Position numbers and translations under genes: made by a program
Origin: Melioribacter roseus
Lineage (GTDB): Bacteria > Bacteroidota > Ignavibacteria > Ignavibacteriales > Melioribacteraceae
Assembly (NCBI GenBank): GCA_020724325.1
Contig: DYHC01000116.1
Location: 1 to 6,540, forward strand
DNA length: 6,540 nucleotides
Direction of reading: 5' to 3'
Shown: positions 1-6,540 of the stretch, piece after piece
Position numbering within the stretch: position 1 is the first letter of the stretch
Layout: the number at the start of each line of letters is the position of its first letter
Notes under the pieces: generated by a model
Told to the model about the DNA's origin: nothing
What the model saw: only the letters and a program-made list of their open reading frames with translations
The model's database searches: none

Positions 1-311
1 GGTTTTACAGCCGCATTGGTTGTCAGGTTGATTTTGTTAGAGGTGCTGCTCATTCGGAAGGCGGTAAACCAATTATTGCGTTACCGGCTGCTACAAAGGA
101 TTTAAAATATTCTAAAATAGTTCCTACTTTAAAACCCGGAGCCGGTGTTGTTACTTCCCGCGGCGATGTTCATTGGGTAGTTACCGAATATGGCGCCGTT
201 AATCTATTCGGTTTGTCTATTCCAGAACGCGTTAAAGCTTTAATAGAAATTGCGCATCCGGAATTCAGAAATCAACTGACTGATTTTGCAAGAAATACTT
301 ACTTCATTTAG
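1..311 (+). CDS. Acetyl-CoA hydrolase / 4-hydroxybutyrate CoA-transferase family protein, C-terminal end (5' truncated by window)
   Basis: The frame starts at position 3 and gives 102 residues up to TAG at 309-311; the start lies outside the window. The visible part matches the C-terminal domain of the acetyl-CoA hydrolase/transferase family (Pfam AcetylCoA_hyd_C type): a Val-Asp-Phe-Val-Arg-Gly segment, then SEGGKPIIALP (visible residues 18-28), a Lys-Pro-Gly-Ala-Gly stretch, and the hallmark TSRGDVHWVVTEYG (51-64). The end carries the usual ERVKALIEIAHPEFR (about 76-90). Family members move CoA between short acyl groups such as acetate, butyrate, succinate or 4-hydroxybutyrate, or hydrolyse acetyl-CoA, in the cytoplasm, through a catalytic glutamate in the part not visible here. 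Substrate cannot be assigned from the C-terminus. The phosphatase gene follows after 10 nt, which suggests one transcript. No sign of damage in the visible part. Confidence 0.9.
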   Translation, partial: FYSRIGCQVDFVRGAAHSEGGKPIIALPAATKDLKYSKIVPTLKPGAGVVTSRGDVHWVVTEYGAVNLFGLSIPERVKALIEIAHPEFRNQLTDFARNTYFI

Positions 312-321
312 CTGAATTAAT

Positions 322-1011
322 ATGGTTGCTGTTATTGGTGATATACACGGTTGCTTTTATACATTAGAACAACTTTATAAAAAGATTGTTAAGAATTATC
401 CCGGAATTTCTGTCTATTCAGTAGGCGATCTGGTGGATAGGGGCAATCATAGTTACGAAGTTGTTAAGTTTATTGTTGAAAATAATATTCAGTTTACACC
501 CGGTAACCATGATTATATGTTCCTCTATTTCTTCAAAGATCCTTCCAGTGTCTTTGCTCGTTCGTGGTTCTTCAACGGCAATGAAACTACCTTAGAATCC
601 TACGAAAAACATCAGGATGAAATGTTTGTTCATCTCGATTACATTAAAAATGTGCCGCTCTATTATAATTTGAAAGATTGCTTTATTTGTCATGCCGGCG
701 TTTCTATTCAGTACGAAAAATTTTTACCGGCAGATTTTAGAAATAACCTAGATTTGCTGGACTCTTTTATTACCAACGATTTGAAAACAGACCGTGGAAT
801 TATGTGGACCCGCGACCCGCTTCTTAACCTTGGTAAACTTCAAATTGTTGGTCACACTAAACAACAAGAAATTACGCTTATTGAGGACTCGCATGCTTTA
901 TACCTTGATACCGGTGCTTGTGTAGGCAATAAGCTTAGTGCTGTTATTGTTCACGAAAGCAACATTATTGAAACACTTGATGAAAAAACCCACTTGAACG
1001 ATATTATCTAA
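322..1011 (+). CDS. PPP-type metallophosphatase (serine/threonine protein phosphatase / ApaH-PrpE-like)
   Basis: A complete 229-residue calcineurin-like phosphoesterase of the PPP superfamily. All metal-binding and phosphate-binding signatures are present in order: GDIHG (residues 6-10), GDLVDRG (35-41), GNHD (61-64), the His of CHAGVS (123-128), WTRDP (162-166) and GHT (177-179), followed by DTGA (196-199). These supply the ligands for a two-metal centre that hydrolyses phosphomonoesters, either on proteins or on small molecules such as diadenosine tetraphosphate; the sequence does not decide which. The length is normal for compact bacterial PPP enzymes. No signal peptide or membrane segment is seen, so it should be cytoplasmic. 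The ATG at 322 is the only reasonable start: an in-frame TGA lies at 313-315 and GDIHG follows after five residues. There is no Shine-Dalgarno sequence, which is common in Bacteroidota. It ends with tandem TAA TAA (1009-1014). Bacterial enzymes more often have GNHE where this has GNHD, a mild variation. Confidence 0.92.
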   Translation: MVAVIGDIHGCFYTLEQLYKKIVKNYPGISVYSVGDLVDRGNHSYEVVKFIVENNIQFTPGNHDYMFLYFFKDPSSVFARSWFFNGNETTLESYEKHQDEMFVHLDYIKNVPLYYNLKDCFICHAGVSIQYEKFLPADFRNNLDLLDSFITNDLKTDRGIMWTRDPLLNLGKLQIVGHTKQQEITLIEDSHALYLDTGACVGNKLSAVIVHESNIIETLDEKTHLNDII

Positions 1012-1019
1012 TAAAGCAT

Positions 1020-1035
1020 TAAAAAAATTTTTTTA
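1020..1035. repeat. Perfect 16-bp A/T palindrome (T-A7-T7-A)
   Basis: A 16-bp self-complementary sequence with seven A followed by seven T lies just after the phosphatase stop codons. It has no loop and no G+C stem, so it is not a classical rho-independent terminator on its own, although the T tract could contribute to termination. A-tracts of this kind also bend DNA and may act as an upstream element for the next promoter. Function is uncertain. Confidence 0.4.
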
Positions 1036-1039
1036 TGGA

Positions 1040-1070
1040 TTGCGTTAAAGTAAATTTTTACTAATTTTTG
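1040..1070 (+). promoter_or_regulatory. Possible Bacteroidota-type sigma promoter for sprA
   Basis: TTG at 1040-1042 is followed 20 bp later by AATTTTTG at 1063-1070. This is one mismatch from the Bacteroidota -7 consensus TAnnTTTG, with the -33 TTG at suitable spacing. Transcription would then start near 1076-1080, just before the Shine-Dalgarno sequence at 1083. A small inverted repeat, AGTAAA-TT-TTTACT (1049-1062), lies between the boxes. The region is so AT-rich that chance matches are likely, so this is a tentative call. Confidence 0.25.
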
Positions 1071-1082
1071 AAGTGAATTAAT

Positions 1083-1091
1083 AAAGGAGGT
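1083..1091 (+). promoter_or_regulatory. Strong Shine-Dalgarno sequence (AAAGGAGGT) upstream of sprA
   Basis: AAAGGAGGT is a near-perfect complement of the 16S rRNA 3' end. However, no ATG, GTG or TTG lies 5-12 nt downstream. The nearest in-frame candidates are TTG 1113 (22 nt after GGAGG) and GTG 1119 (28 nt), and an in-frame TAG at 1101-1103 blocks any earlier start in the sprA frame. ATA at 1100 has good spacing but opens a frame that stops at 1133. The site is either a real ribosome binding site whose start context has changed, or a standby or leader element. Confidence 0.5.
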
Positions 1092-1112
1092 TTATTAGAA
1101 TAGTTTCTACAT

Positions 1113-4100
1113 TTGTTAGTGCGAATAATTTATAGGTTTATTATCTATTCAGTGCCCAAAAATACTTCGAAACCGGGAATCAAATTTGTTTTGTTTCCCT
1201 TTTTTGTTATTGCAATTATAATTTTCTTTGGATTCACACATCCGGAAAGTTCAAGCCTTAGCAGAAATTCTTTTTATAATTCTGTTATTCTATACTTACA
1301 GAATGGCATTCAAAATAATTTTTATCAGCCTCTTGTTGAATCTTCTAAACACACATCAATCAAACCGGATTTCCTAAAATCTTTTTTAACTTCTCCGGAT
1401 TCCACAGTTAAAAAAGATACAACAATAGCACCTGATAACACGCTATTGAAGTTATCGAAAAGTGATTCTGTAAAATTCAAAGCCAGAGCAGATTCTCTTA
1501 AAAGAATTGATTCATTATCCCAGGATTCCACCGCACGTATAAAGCAATTTAAGTATGTTGATAAAGATGAATATTTGGTAAGTTTTAGAGAAAAAAGATT
1601 TTCGCCTCTTCTGCTTAGACCTTCTTCGGCAACATTAACAAGATTTGTTGAATTAGACTCAACGGGTACAAAAGTTATTATCAAAGAGTCAATTGGCGGT
1701 AAGGTAGTAAAACCTATTCTGGAAATTCCGCTTAAAGAATATATTGAACTGAGATTGGATGCTATTACGAAAAAGCTCTGGGAAGAAAAAGGTTATGAAT
1801 ATAAGTTGGAGGAAGATAAAAAGGATCTAAGCCAGCTTATTACCGATATTACTAATATTGAAATTCCATTACCAAGTGCATCATTTCTAAGTATTTTCGG
1901 ACCGCCTAAGATTAATCTAAAGATTGCTGGTGCTGTTGATATTCACGGTGCATGGAGAAATGAGACTACAACAGGTATAACAACTTCTGCTCTTGGCAAC
2001 ACACGTAATGAACCCGATTTCAAACAGACGGTGCAAATTAATCTTAACGGTACTATAGGTGATAAGCTTACACTTTCTGCCGACTGGAACACGGACAGGC
2101 AATTTCAATATGAGAACCAGTTGAAGCTGAAATACACCGGTTACGAAGACGAAATTATACAAAGTGTAGAAGCCGGTAACGTCTCGCTTCAGACATCGCC
2201 TTTAATTGGCGGCAGCGAAGCGTTATTTGGTGTTAAAGCTCTGCTTAAAATGGGTCCGTTCAATTTAACTGCTCTTGCATCTCAGAAGAAAGGAGAAGTT
2301 AAAGAAGTTTCTGTCAGCGGCGGTGCCAAAGCTCAAAAATTTGAGATACGTGCTTACGACTATTCGCAAAATCACTTTTTTATTCTGCCCGTGTATGCAG
2401 ACCCTAATCTCGGTATATTCAAAGATATTTTTAGCAACCCGGTGCCTCGTCAAAGAGATTCATTGGTTGTTAAAGATATACAGGTTTGGAAAACAATTAC
2501 CGGATTGGTAAATCCAAATGAAAGAAAAGCAAATGCGTATATCGATTTACGGAGGCGTACTAAAAACCAAATTTATAATGACCTAAGGGACAGTACTTTA
2601 CAAACAATTCCGGGTACAAGAGAAATTGACAGACGGTTTGTGTTGCTGCAGCAAGGCGTTGATTACGATTATCATGCACAGGCGGGTTTTATTACATTTA
2701 AAACACAAATTCAAGACCAGGATGCAATTGCTGCTGCTTTTAGATTAGAAGGGAATACTCAATCCTCCGAAGATGATATTTACTATGGTGAATTTATTCA
2801 AGATGTTGGCGCCGATACAACTGCCCGGGTTGTCTTAAAACTTATTAAACCTCCTAACCTTCAACCACAGTTTAAAGAAGCTTGGAAACTTCAGTTGAGA
2901 AATATTTATCCCGTTGGCGGAAGGGATATTAAAGAAGAAGGATTTACATTCGATATTCGTTTCCAGATTGAAGGAGGAGAAGCACAAAATGAAATTAACG
3001 GCATTAAACTTCTCCAGGCTTTTGGATTAGATAAAACTGATAAAAGCGGTACAAGTACTCAACCGGATGGTGCATTCGATTATTTCCCTAACAGAACAGT
3101 TATTCCGAGTACTGGTGAAATAATATTTCCGGTTCTTCAGCCGTTCGGAAGGGACTTTCCTCAACAATTGGAACAGTCGTTAAAGTACCAAGCTATTTAT
3201 GATACAACTATAACCTTTGCAAAACAAGACCGGGCAAAAGATAAATTTATTTTGGGCGGAGAATATTCTGCTTCTGTTTCATCAGTCTACAGTCTTGGAT
3301 TCAATGTTGTTGAAAATTCCGTTAAAGTATTATTGGGCGGTATGCAGCTTAAAGAAGGAGTTGATTATTCGGTTGATTACAATCTTGGACAAATAATAAT
3401 CCGTAAGGATGAAGCATTAGTCCCGGGAGCCGATTTACGGATTTCATACGAACAAAATGATCTCTTCCAGCTTGCTTCAAAAACTCTTCTTGGTTTAAGA
3501 GGTCTTTTGGATATCAGCAGAGAAACATCGCTTGGTTTTTCATTCCTGAATTTGAATCAGCAGACATTAAGCGATAAAGTGCGAATAGGCGAAGAGCCGC
3601 TTAACAATTCCATTTTCGGTATCGATTTCAATACAAGAATTGATCTGCCCATTGTAACAAAACTACTCGATAATCTCATTTCTACCAGTGCACCATCTTC
3701 CTTTACTATGAGTGCCGAATACGCCTACATAAATCCAGACCCTAACACTAAGAAAAGTACAATCGCAAGCGATGGCGGCAGAAGCATTGCGTATATTGAC
3801 GATTTTGAAGGATCCAAGAAAATAATTCCTCTTGGTATGGCTTATAATTCGTGGAGAGATATTAGTGTTCCTACAAAACTTCCATTTATTAGTAACTTAC
3901 CTTTATTTAATAACCCAAGAGAACCTCAGCCGCAAAATGCTCAAATGAATTACAAAGCTAAGTCATACTGGTACAATGTTACTCCATCGGATGTAACAGT
4001 TAAAGAAATTTATGGAGATCGTAAAGATGCCACGCCAGATGATAACTTTATAACGGTACTCGATTATATATTTTTGCCCGGGGAAAAAGGTTCTTATAAC

Positions 4101-5798
4101 TGGTTCCCGAACATTAGCGACAGGACAAAGAATTGGGGTGGTATGATGAAGTTTTTATCTTCAACCGCCAATAATCTTATTGAAGAGAATATTGAGTTCA
4201 TAGAATTCTGGGTAAGAATAGTAAAAGCACCTCATAATCTCAAACTTAATATCGATCTCGGTCAAATTAGTGAAGATGTTATTCCAAATGGAAGATTAGA
4301 TACAGAAGACAAAAACTTAAACGACCTTGTTGATGACGGTGAAGATACCGGTATTGATGGCTTGCTGGATCATGAGGAGCCGGGTTATAATGCTGTTACC
4401 AATCCGGATCCGAGTAATGATAATTATTCATTCCAGCTTACAACAAATGCAGACTATTCCAGGGTTAACGGAACAGAAAGAAATGCGAAATCGATTGACC
4501 AGGGAAGACTTCCAGATTCCGAGGACTTAAACCGCAATTTTACTTTAGACCTGGTAAATAGCTATTTCAGATATGAAATACCCCTCGATACAAATCGTAC
4601 AACAAATAATTTTATTCAGGGAACCGGTAACAACGGCTGGTACTTATTCAAAATTCCATTGAAAGATTTTGTGATGAAGGAAGGCAACCCTAGTTTTTCT
4701 GTTGTTGAGTTTATTAGGTTCTGGGTTGCAGGTGCTGCTCAGGATGTTCACATTCGTTTTGCTGAAATGAATCTTGTGGGTAACCAGTGGCAGAAAGTTT
4801 TAGACCAAAAAGTTACAATTGATGACGAAGTACTAACCGTCTCTACTATAAGCTTTGAAGAAAACCCTGAATATAGTTCGCCAAAGGGCGTTCAAAGAGA
4901 GAGGGATAGATCCAAGCCCGATTATGAAATTTTTAAGAATGAACAATCATTGAATCTAATTCTAAAAAATCTTGAAGACGGTTCTAAAAGAGAAATTGTT
5001 AGGTACCTATTTAAACCTCTTGATGTATTCAATTATAAAGAGATGAAATTGTTTATACATGGAGACCAGAATTCTGCAAGTCCAAGTTCTGTTTCTTATT
5101 ACAATGATCCAACCGACTATTCTTCAGAAGTCTATATGAGATTCGGTTCGGACTCGCTCAATTTTTACGAATATCGTCAACCTGTAAGAGCTGATTGGAA
5201 CGAAGTAAGTTTACTATTTACAGACCTTACAGCCATTAAGCAGAGAAGAGACACGACAAATATCAAAGCTGTATATCGGGTTCCGGTTGAAGGTAAGGAA
5301 GGTCATTTTTACGGAGTTTTGGGCAATCCTACGCTTACAAGAATAACATTTTTTACAATTGGAATCTTAAACCCAAGCGATAAAGGAACTAAAGGAAACC
5401 GTGTTTCCGGCAGTATTTGGATTAATGAATTAAGAGTATTAGAAGCCGATGCAACGCCTGGATGGGCTTATAGCGCTACTTCTTCTCTAAAATTAGCAGA
5501 CCTGGCTTCTGTTAATCTTAATGTTAGTCAGACAAATCCTTACTTCCACGAACTTGCAGACCGGTTTGGAAGCAGACAGGATAATTTATCCTGGGCTTTA
5601 ACTGCCGATCTGGATATAATTAAATTATTGCCTGTTAATTTGCCGGGTAGTAACCTAAGAATTTCTTACAGTAGAAACGAGCAATCCTCAAACCCAATCT
5701 TTTTGCCCGGAACAGATATAAAAGTTGAAGAAGCACAAAATGAAATGCGTAAAATACTTACTGATTTGAAAATACCTGAAGAGGAAATTAATGAGTAG
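1113..5798 (+). CDS. sprA: SprA, T9SS outer-membrane translocon (N-terminal ~1,561 residues, ends at a frameshift)
   Basis: SprA (Sov in Porphyromonas) forms the giant 36-strand outer-membrane barrel through which type IX secretion cargo leaves the cell. Residues 25-41 form a strongly hydrophobic segment after a basic N-region, fitting a signal peptide. A Ser/Asp/Lys-rich linker follows (about 90-145), ending in the family-typical DSTARIKQF. First SprA_N-type region: GGSEALFGVKALLKMG at 366-381 and QGVDYDYHAQAGFITF at 514-529. Next come the FGLD...PDGAFDYFP...FPVLQPFG block (637-682), a second EGVDY module (748-763), the hallmark YIDDFEGS (894-901), an Asp/Glu-rich loop (1059-1091) and WINELRV (1436-1442). 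The start is uncertain: TTG 1113 gives the longest frame after the TAG at 1101; GTG 1119 is an alternative; GTG 1152 would give the neatest signal peptide (Met-Pro-Lys-Asn, then Lys before the hydrophobic core). The TAG at 5796 is premature: the family is about 2,300-2,500 residues and the homology continues in the -1 frame. Confidence 0.93.
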   Translation: MLVRIIYRFIIYSVPKNTSKPGIKFVLFPFFVIAIIIFFGFTHPESSSLSRNSFYNSVILYLQNGIQNNFYQPLVESSKHTSIKPDFLKSFLTSPDSTVKKDTTIAPDNTLLKLSKSDSVKFKARADSLKRIDSLSQDSTARIKQFKYVDKDEYLVSFREKRFSPLLLRPSSATLTRFVELDSTGTKVIIKESIGGKVVKPILEIPLKEYIELRLDAITKKLWEEKGYEYKLEEDKKDLSQLITDITNIEIPLPSASFLSIFGPPKINLKIAGAVDIHGAWRNETTTGITTSALGNTRNEPDFKQTVQINLNGTIGDKLTLSADWNTDRQFQYENQLKLKYTGYEDEIIQSVEAGNVSLQTSPLIGGSEALFGVKALLKMGPFNLTALASQKKGEVKEVSVSGGAKAQKFEIRAYDYSQNHFFILPVYADPNLGIFKDIFSNPVPRQRDSLVVKDIQVWKTITGLVNPNERKANAYIDLRRRTKNQIYNDLRDSTLQTIPGTREIDRRFVLLQQGVDYDYHAQAGFITFKTQIQDQDAIAAAFRLEGNTQSSEDDIYYGEFIQDVGADTTARVVLKLIKPPNLQPQFKEAWKLQLRNIYPVGGRDIKEEGFTFDIRFQIEGGEAQNEINGIKLLQAFGLDKTDKSGTSTQPDGAFDYFPNRTVIPSTGEIIFPVLQPFGRDFPQQLEQSLKYQAIYDTTITFAKQDRAKDKFILGGEYSASVSSVYSLGFNVVENSVKVLLGGMQLKEGVDYSVDYNLGQIIIRKDEALVPGADLRISYEQNDLFQLASKTLLGLRGLLDISRETSLGFSFLNLNQQTLSDKVRIGEEPLNNSIFGIDFNTRIDLPIVTKLLDNLISTSAPSSFTMSAEYAYINPDPNTKKSTIASDGGRSIAYIDDFEGSKKIIPLGMAYNSWRDISVPTKLPFISNLPLFNNPREPQPQNAQMNYKAKSYWYNVTPSDVTVKEIYGDRKDATPDDNFITVLDYIFLPGEKGSYNWFPNISDRTKNWGGMMKFLSSTANNLIEENIEFIEFWVRIVKAPHNLKLNIDLGQISEDVIPNGRLDTEDKNLNDLVDDGEDTGIDGLLDHEEPGYNAVTNPDPSNDNYSFQLTTNADYSRVNGTERNAKSIDQGRLPDSEDLNRNFTLDLVNSYFRYEIPLDTNRTTNNFIQGTGNNGWYLFKIPLKDFVMKEGNPSFSVVEFIRFWVAGAAQDVHIRFAEMNLVGNQWQKVLDQKVTIDDEVLTVSTISFEENPEYSSPKGVQRERDRSKPDYEIFKNEQSLNLILKNLEDGSKREIVRYLFKPLDVFNYKEMKLFIHGDQNSASPSSVSYYNDPTDYSSEVYMRFGSDSLNFYEYRQPVRADWNEVSLLFTDLTAIKQRRDTTNIKAVYRVPVEGKEGHFYGVLGNPTLTRITFFTIGILNPSDKGTKGNRVSGSIWINELRVLEADATPGWAYSATSSLKLADLASVNLNVSQTNPYFHELADRFGSRQDNLSWALTADLDIIKLLPVNLPGSNLRISYSRNEQSSNPIFLPGTDIKVEEAQNEMRKILTDLKIPEEEINE
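5792..5798 (+). other. sprA: Frameshift point in sprA (apparent 1-nt loss)
   Basis: The upstream frame is closed by TAG at 5796-5798. The downstream frame is closed on its left by TGA at 5792-5794 and open from 5795. The change must therefore lie within this 4-5 nt interval. Adding one base here (for example a G, turning GAG-TAG into GAG-GTA-G) would fuse ...EEEINE to VENLKRETQSINVSETW in one frame. No X-XXY-YYZ slippery heptamer is present, and a -1 slip of GAG would land on TGA. A sequencing or assembly error or a true point deletion are the likely explanations. Confidence 0.85.
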
Positions 5799-6540
5799 AA
5801 AATCTTAAGAGGGAAACTCAATCAATAAATGTTTCTGAGACGTGGACTCTTTCTAACATCAGAATTAAAATTCCTACCGAGAAGTGGTATATAAACGATA
5901 TATTCAATAATCTTTCATTCGGGTTTAATTATAATAGAACTTCAGGCAGATCACCAACTATTGAATCGAGCAATAGCTGGATCTGGAATGCAAATGCAAA
6001 TTATTCAGTTGCTCTTAGCAGAGACCTTTATTTTAAACCGTTAGATATTCCTTTGATTGGTGATCTAGTTGGTCTCTTTTCGGATTATAAAGATGTAAAA
6101 GTTTATTTTGCTCCTCAATCAATTAGCAGTTCTGTTACGGCAAGCAGAAGGAGAAGTTTTACGCAAAATAGAGTATTGAGTACTAAGCCTAATATTACAA
6201 GGGATTTCACTTCTACAAGAGGTGCAGGATTTAACTGGGCATTTACAGAAGGTGGTTTTCTAAATCTCTCGCTTGCATATAATTTTGATATTTCATCTAC
6301 TCTTGCTTATCTCTTAACCGAAGAAAATTTCGAAAGGTCAGAAAGTCAAATATGGAAAGATATCTTTGGAGGTGCATTCTTTGGTAAAGATTTCAATTAT
6401 AAACAGAATTTTGATTTGCGTGCAAATCCAAAATTACCCTCGATCTGGGACCTGAGCCGCTACTTTAGTATTAATGCTTCCTATTCTTCTTCATATAGCT
6501 GGCAGAATAATTTTCAACAGGAAGAACTTGGCAGAAGTGC
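5795..6540 (+). CDS. sprA: SprA, continuation in the -1 frame (barrel region; 3' end outside window)
   Basis: An open frame of 248 codons runs from 5795 to the window edge without a stop. It is the direct continuation of SprA. It opens with a polar stretch leading to VSETWTLSNIRIKIP, the position where family members carry a Ser/Thr-X-Thr-Asn-Ile/Val-Arg entry into the next strands. It then shows alternating aromatic, Ser, Asn and Thr residues typical of outer-membrane beta strands (SNSWIWNANANYSVALS, KVYFAPQSISSSVTASRRR, GGFLNLSLAYNFD). The FKPLDIPLIGDL and SRRRSFTQNRV segments have counterparts at the same place in SprA as I recall the family. The first canonical start codon in this frame is TTG at 6053-6055, 86 codons in, so independent translation of this part is unlikely. 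It should be merged with the upstream sprA frame as one gene, broken or mis-sequenced. Confidence 0.88.

Noticed and set aside
1016..1037. Rho-independent terminator after the phosphatase gene
   Set aside because: The inverted repeat is purely A/T with no loop and no G+C stem, so a stable RNA hairpin followed by a U-tract is not supported.
1100..1135. Short leader peptide starting with ATA at 1100 behind the strong Shine-Dalgarno sequence
   Set aside because: ATA is a very rare start codon, the frame holds only 11 codons before TAG at 1133-1135, and no attenuator-like hairpins or repeated regulatory codons follow.
1325..2453. Minus-strand open frames at 1325-1684, 1917-2162 and 2265-2453
   Set aside because: They lie wholly inside the well-supported sprA coding sequence, show no recognisable domain, and have the irregular composition of antisense shadow frames.
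2275..4530. Alternative plus-strand frames at 2275-2511 and 4327-4530
   Set aside because: Both sit inside sprA in another frame, and their translations look like out-of-frame reading of it; no family is recognised.
5784..5800. Programmed -1 ribosomal frameshift at the end of the first sprA frame
   Set aside because: No X-XXY-YYZ heptamer is present. A -1 slip at the GAG codon would re-pair the tRNA on TGA, and the two frames overlap by a single nucleotide. Nothing obvious by eye suggests a downstream stimulatory hairpin.
5791..5808. ATG at 5791 overlapping the sprA stop as a translationally coupled new gene
   Set aside because: This ATG is in the third frame and reaches TAA at 5806-5808 after five codons; it does not lead into the frame that carries the SprA continuation.

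Overview
The window reads as AT-rich chromosomal DNA (my impression is about 35-40% G+C) from a member of the Bacteroidota/Ignavibacteriota side of the FCB group. The main clue is a very large sprA gene, which encodes the outer-membrane translocon of the type IX secretion system (T9SS) and is known essentially only from that lineage. The divergence from what I know of Flavobacterium-type SprA makes an Ignavibacteria-like source plausible. That placement is inference; there is no rRNA or other phylogenetic marker here.

Layout, all on the + strand. (1) Positions 1-311 hold the last ~102 codons of an acetyl-CoA hydrolase/4-hydroxybutyrate CoA-transferase family protein. (2) Positions 322-1011 hold a complete small PPP-type metallophosphatase, only 10 nt after the previous stop and so probably co-transcribed with it. 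(3) Positions 1012-1112 are an AT-rich spacer with a perfect A/T palindrome, a possible Bacteroidota-type promoter and a strong Shine-Dalgarno sequence (AAAGGAGGT) that is badly spaced from every usable start codon. (4) From about 1113 to the window end runs sprA. It is read in one frame to a TAG at 5796-5798 and then continues without a break in the -1 frame from 5795 to the right edge.

The sprA frame change is the main result. The protein before the break ends in a typical SprA context, and the protein after it is recognisably the next part of SprA (beta-barrel strand pattern, Thr-Leu-Ser-Asn entry motif, aromatic/Ser/Asn alternation). The two open frames meet within about four nucleotides, there is no slippery heptamer, and no canonical restart codon exists for the first 86 codons of the second frame. 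A single-base indel, either a sequencing/assembly error or a real recent mutation, explains this better than programmed frameshifting or a deliberate two-gene split. About 1,809 SprA codons are visible; the family is usually about 2,300-2,500 residues, so the 3' end lies outside the window.

Functionally the CoA-transferase and phosphatase are cytoplasmic and have no evident link to T9SS; sprA appears to be its own transcription unit. I see no mobile elements, CRISPR, tRNA/rRNA genes or integration sites, and no clear novel system. The points worth a second look are the frame break and the sprA start region.
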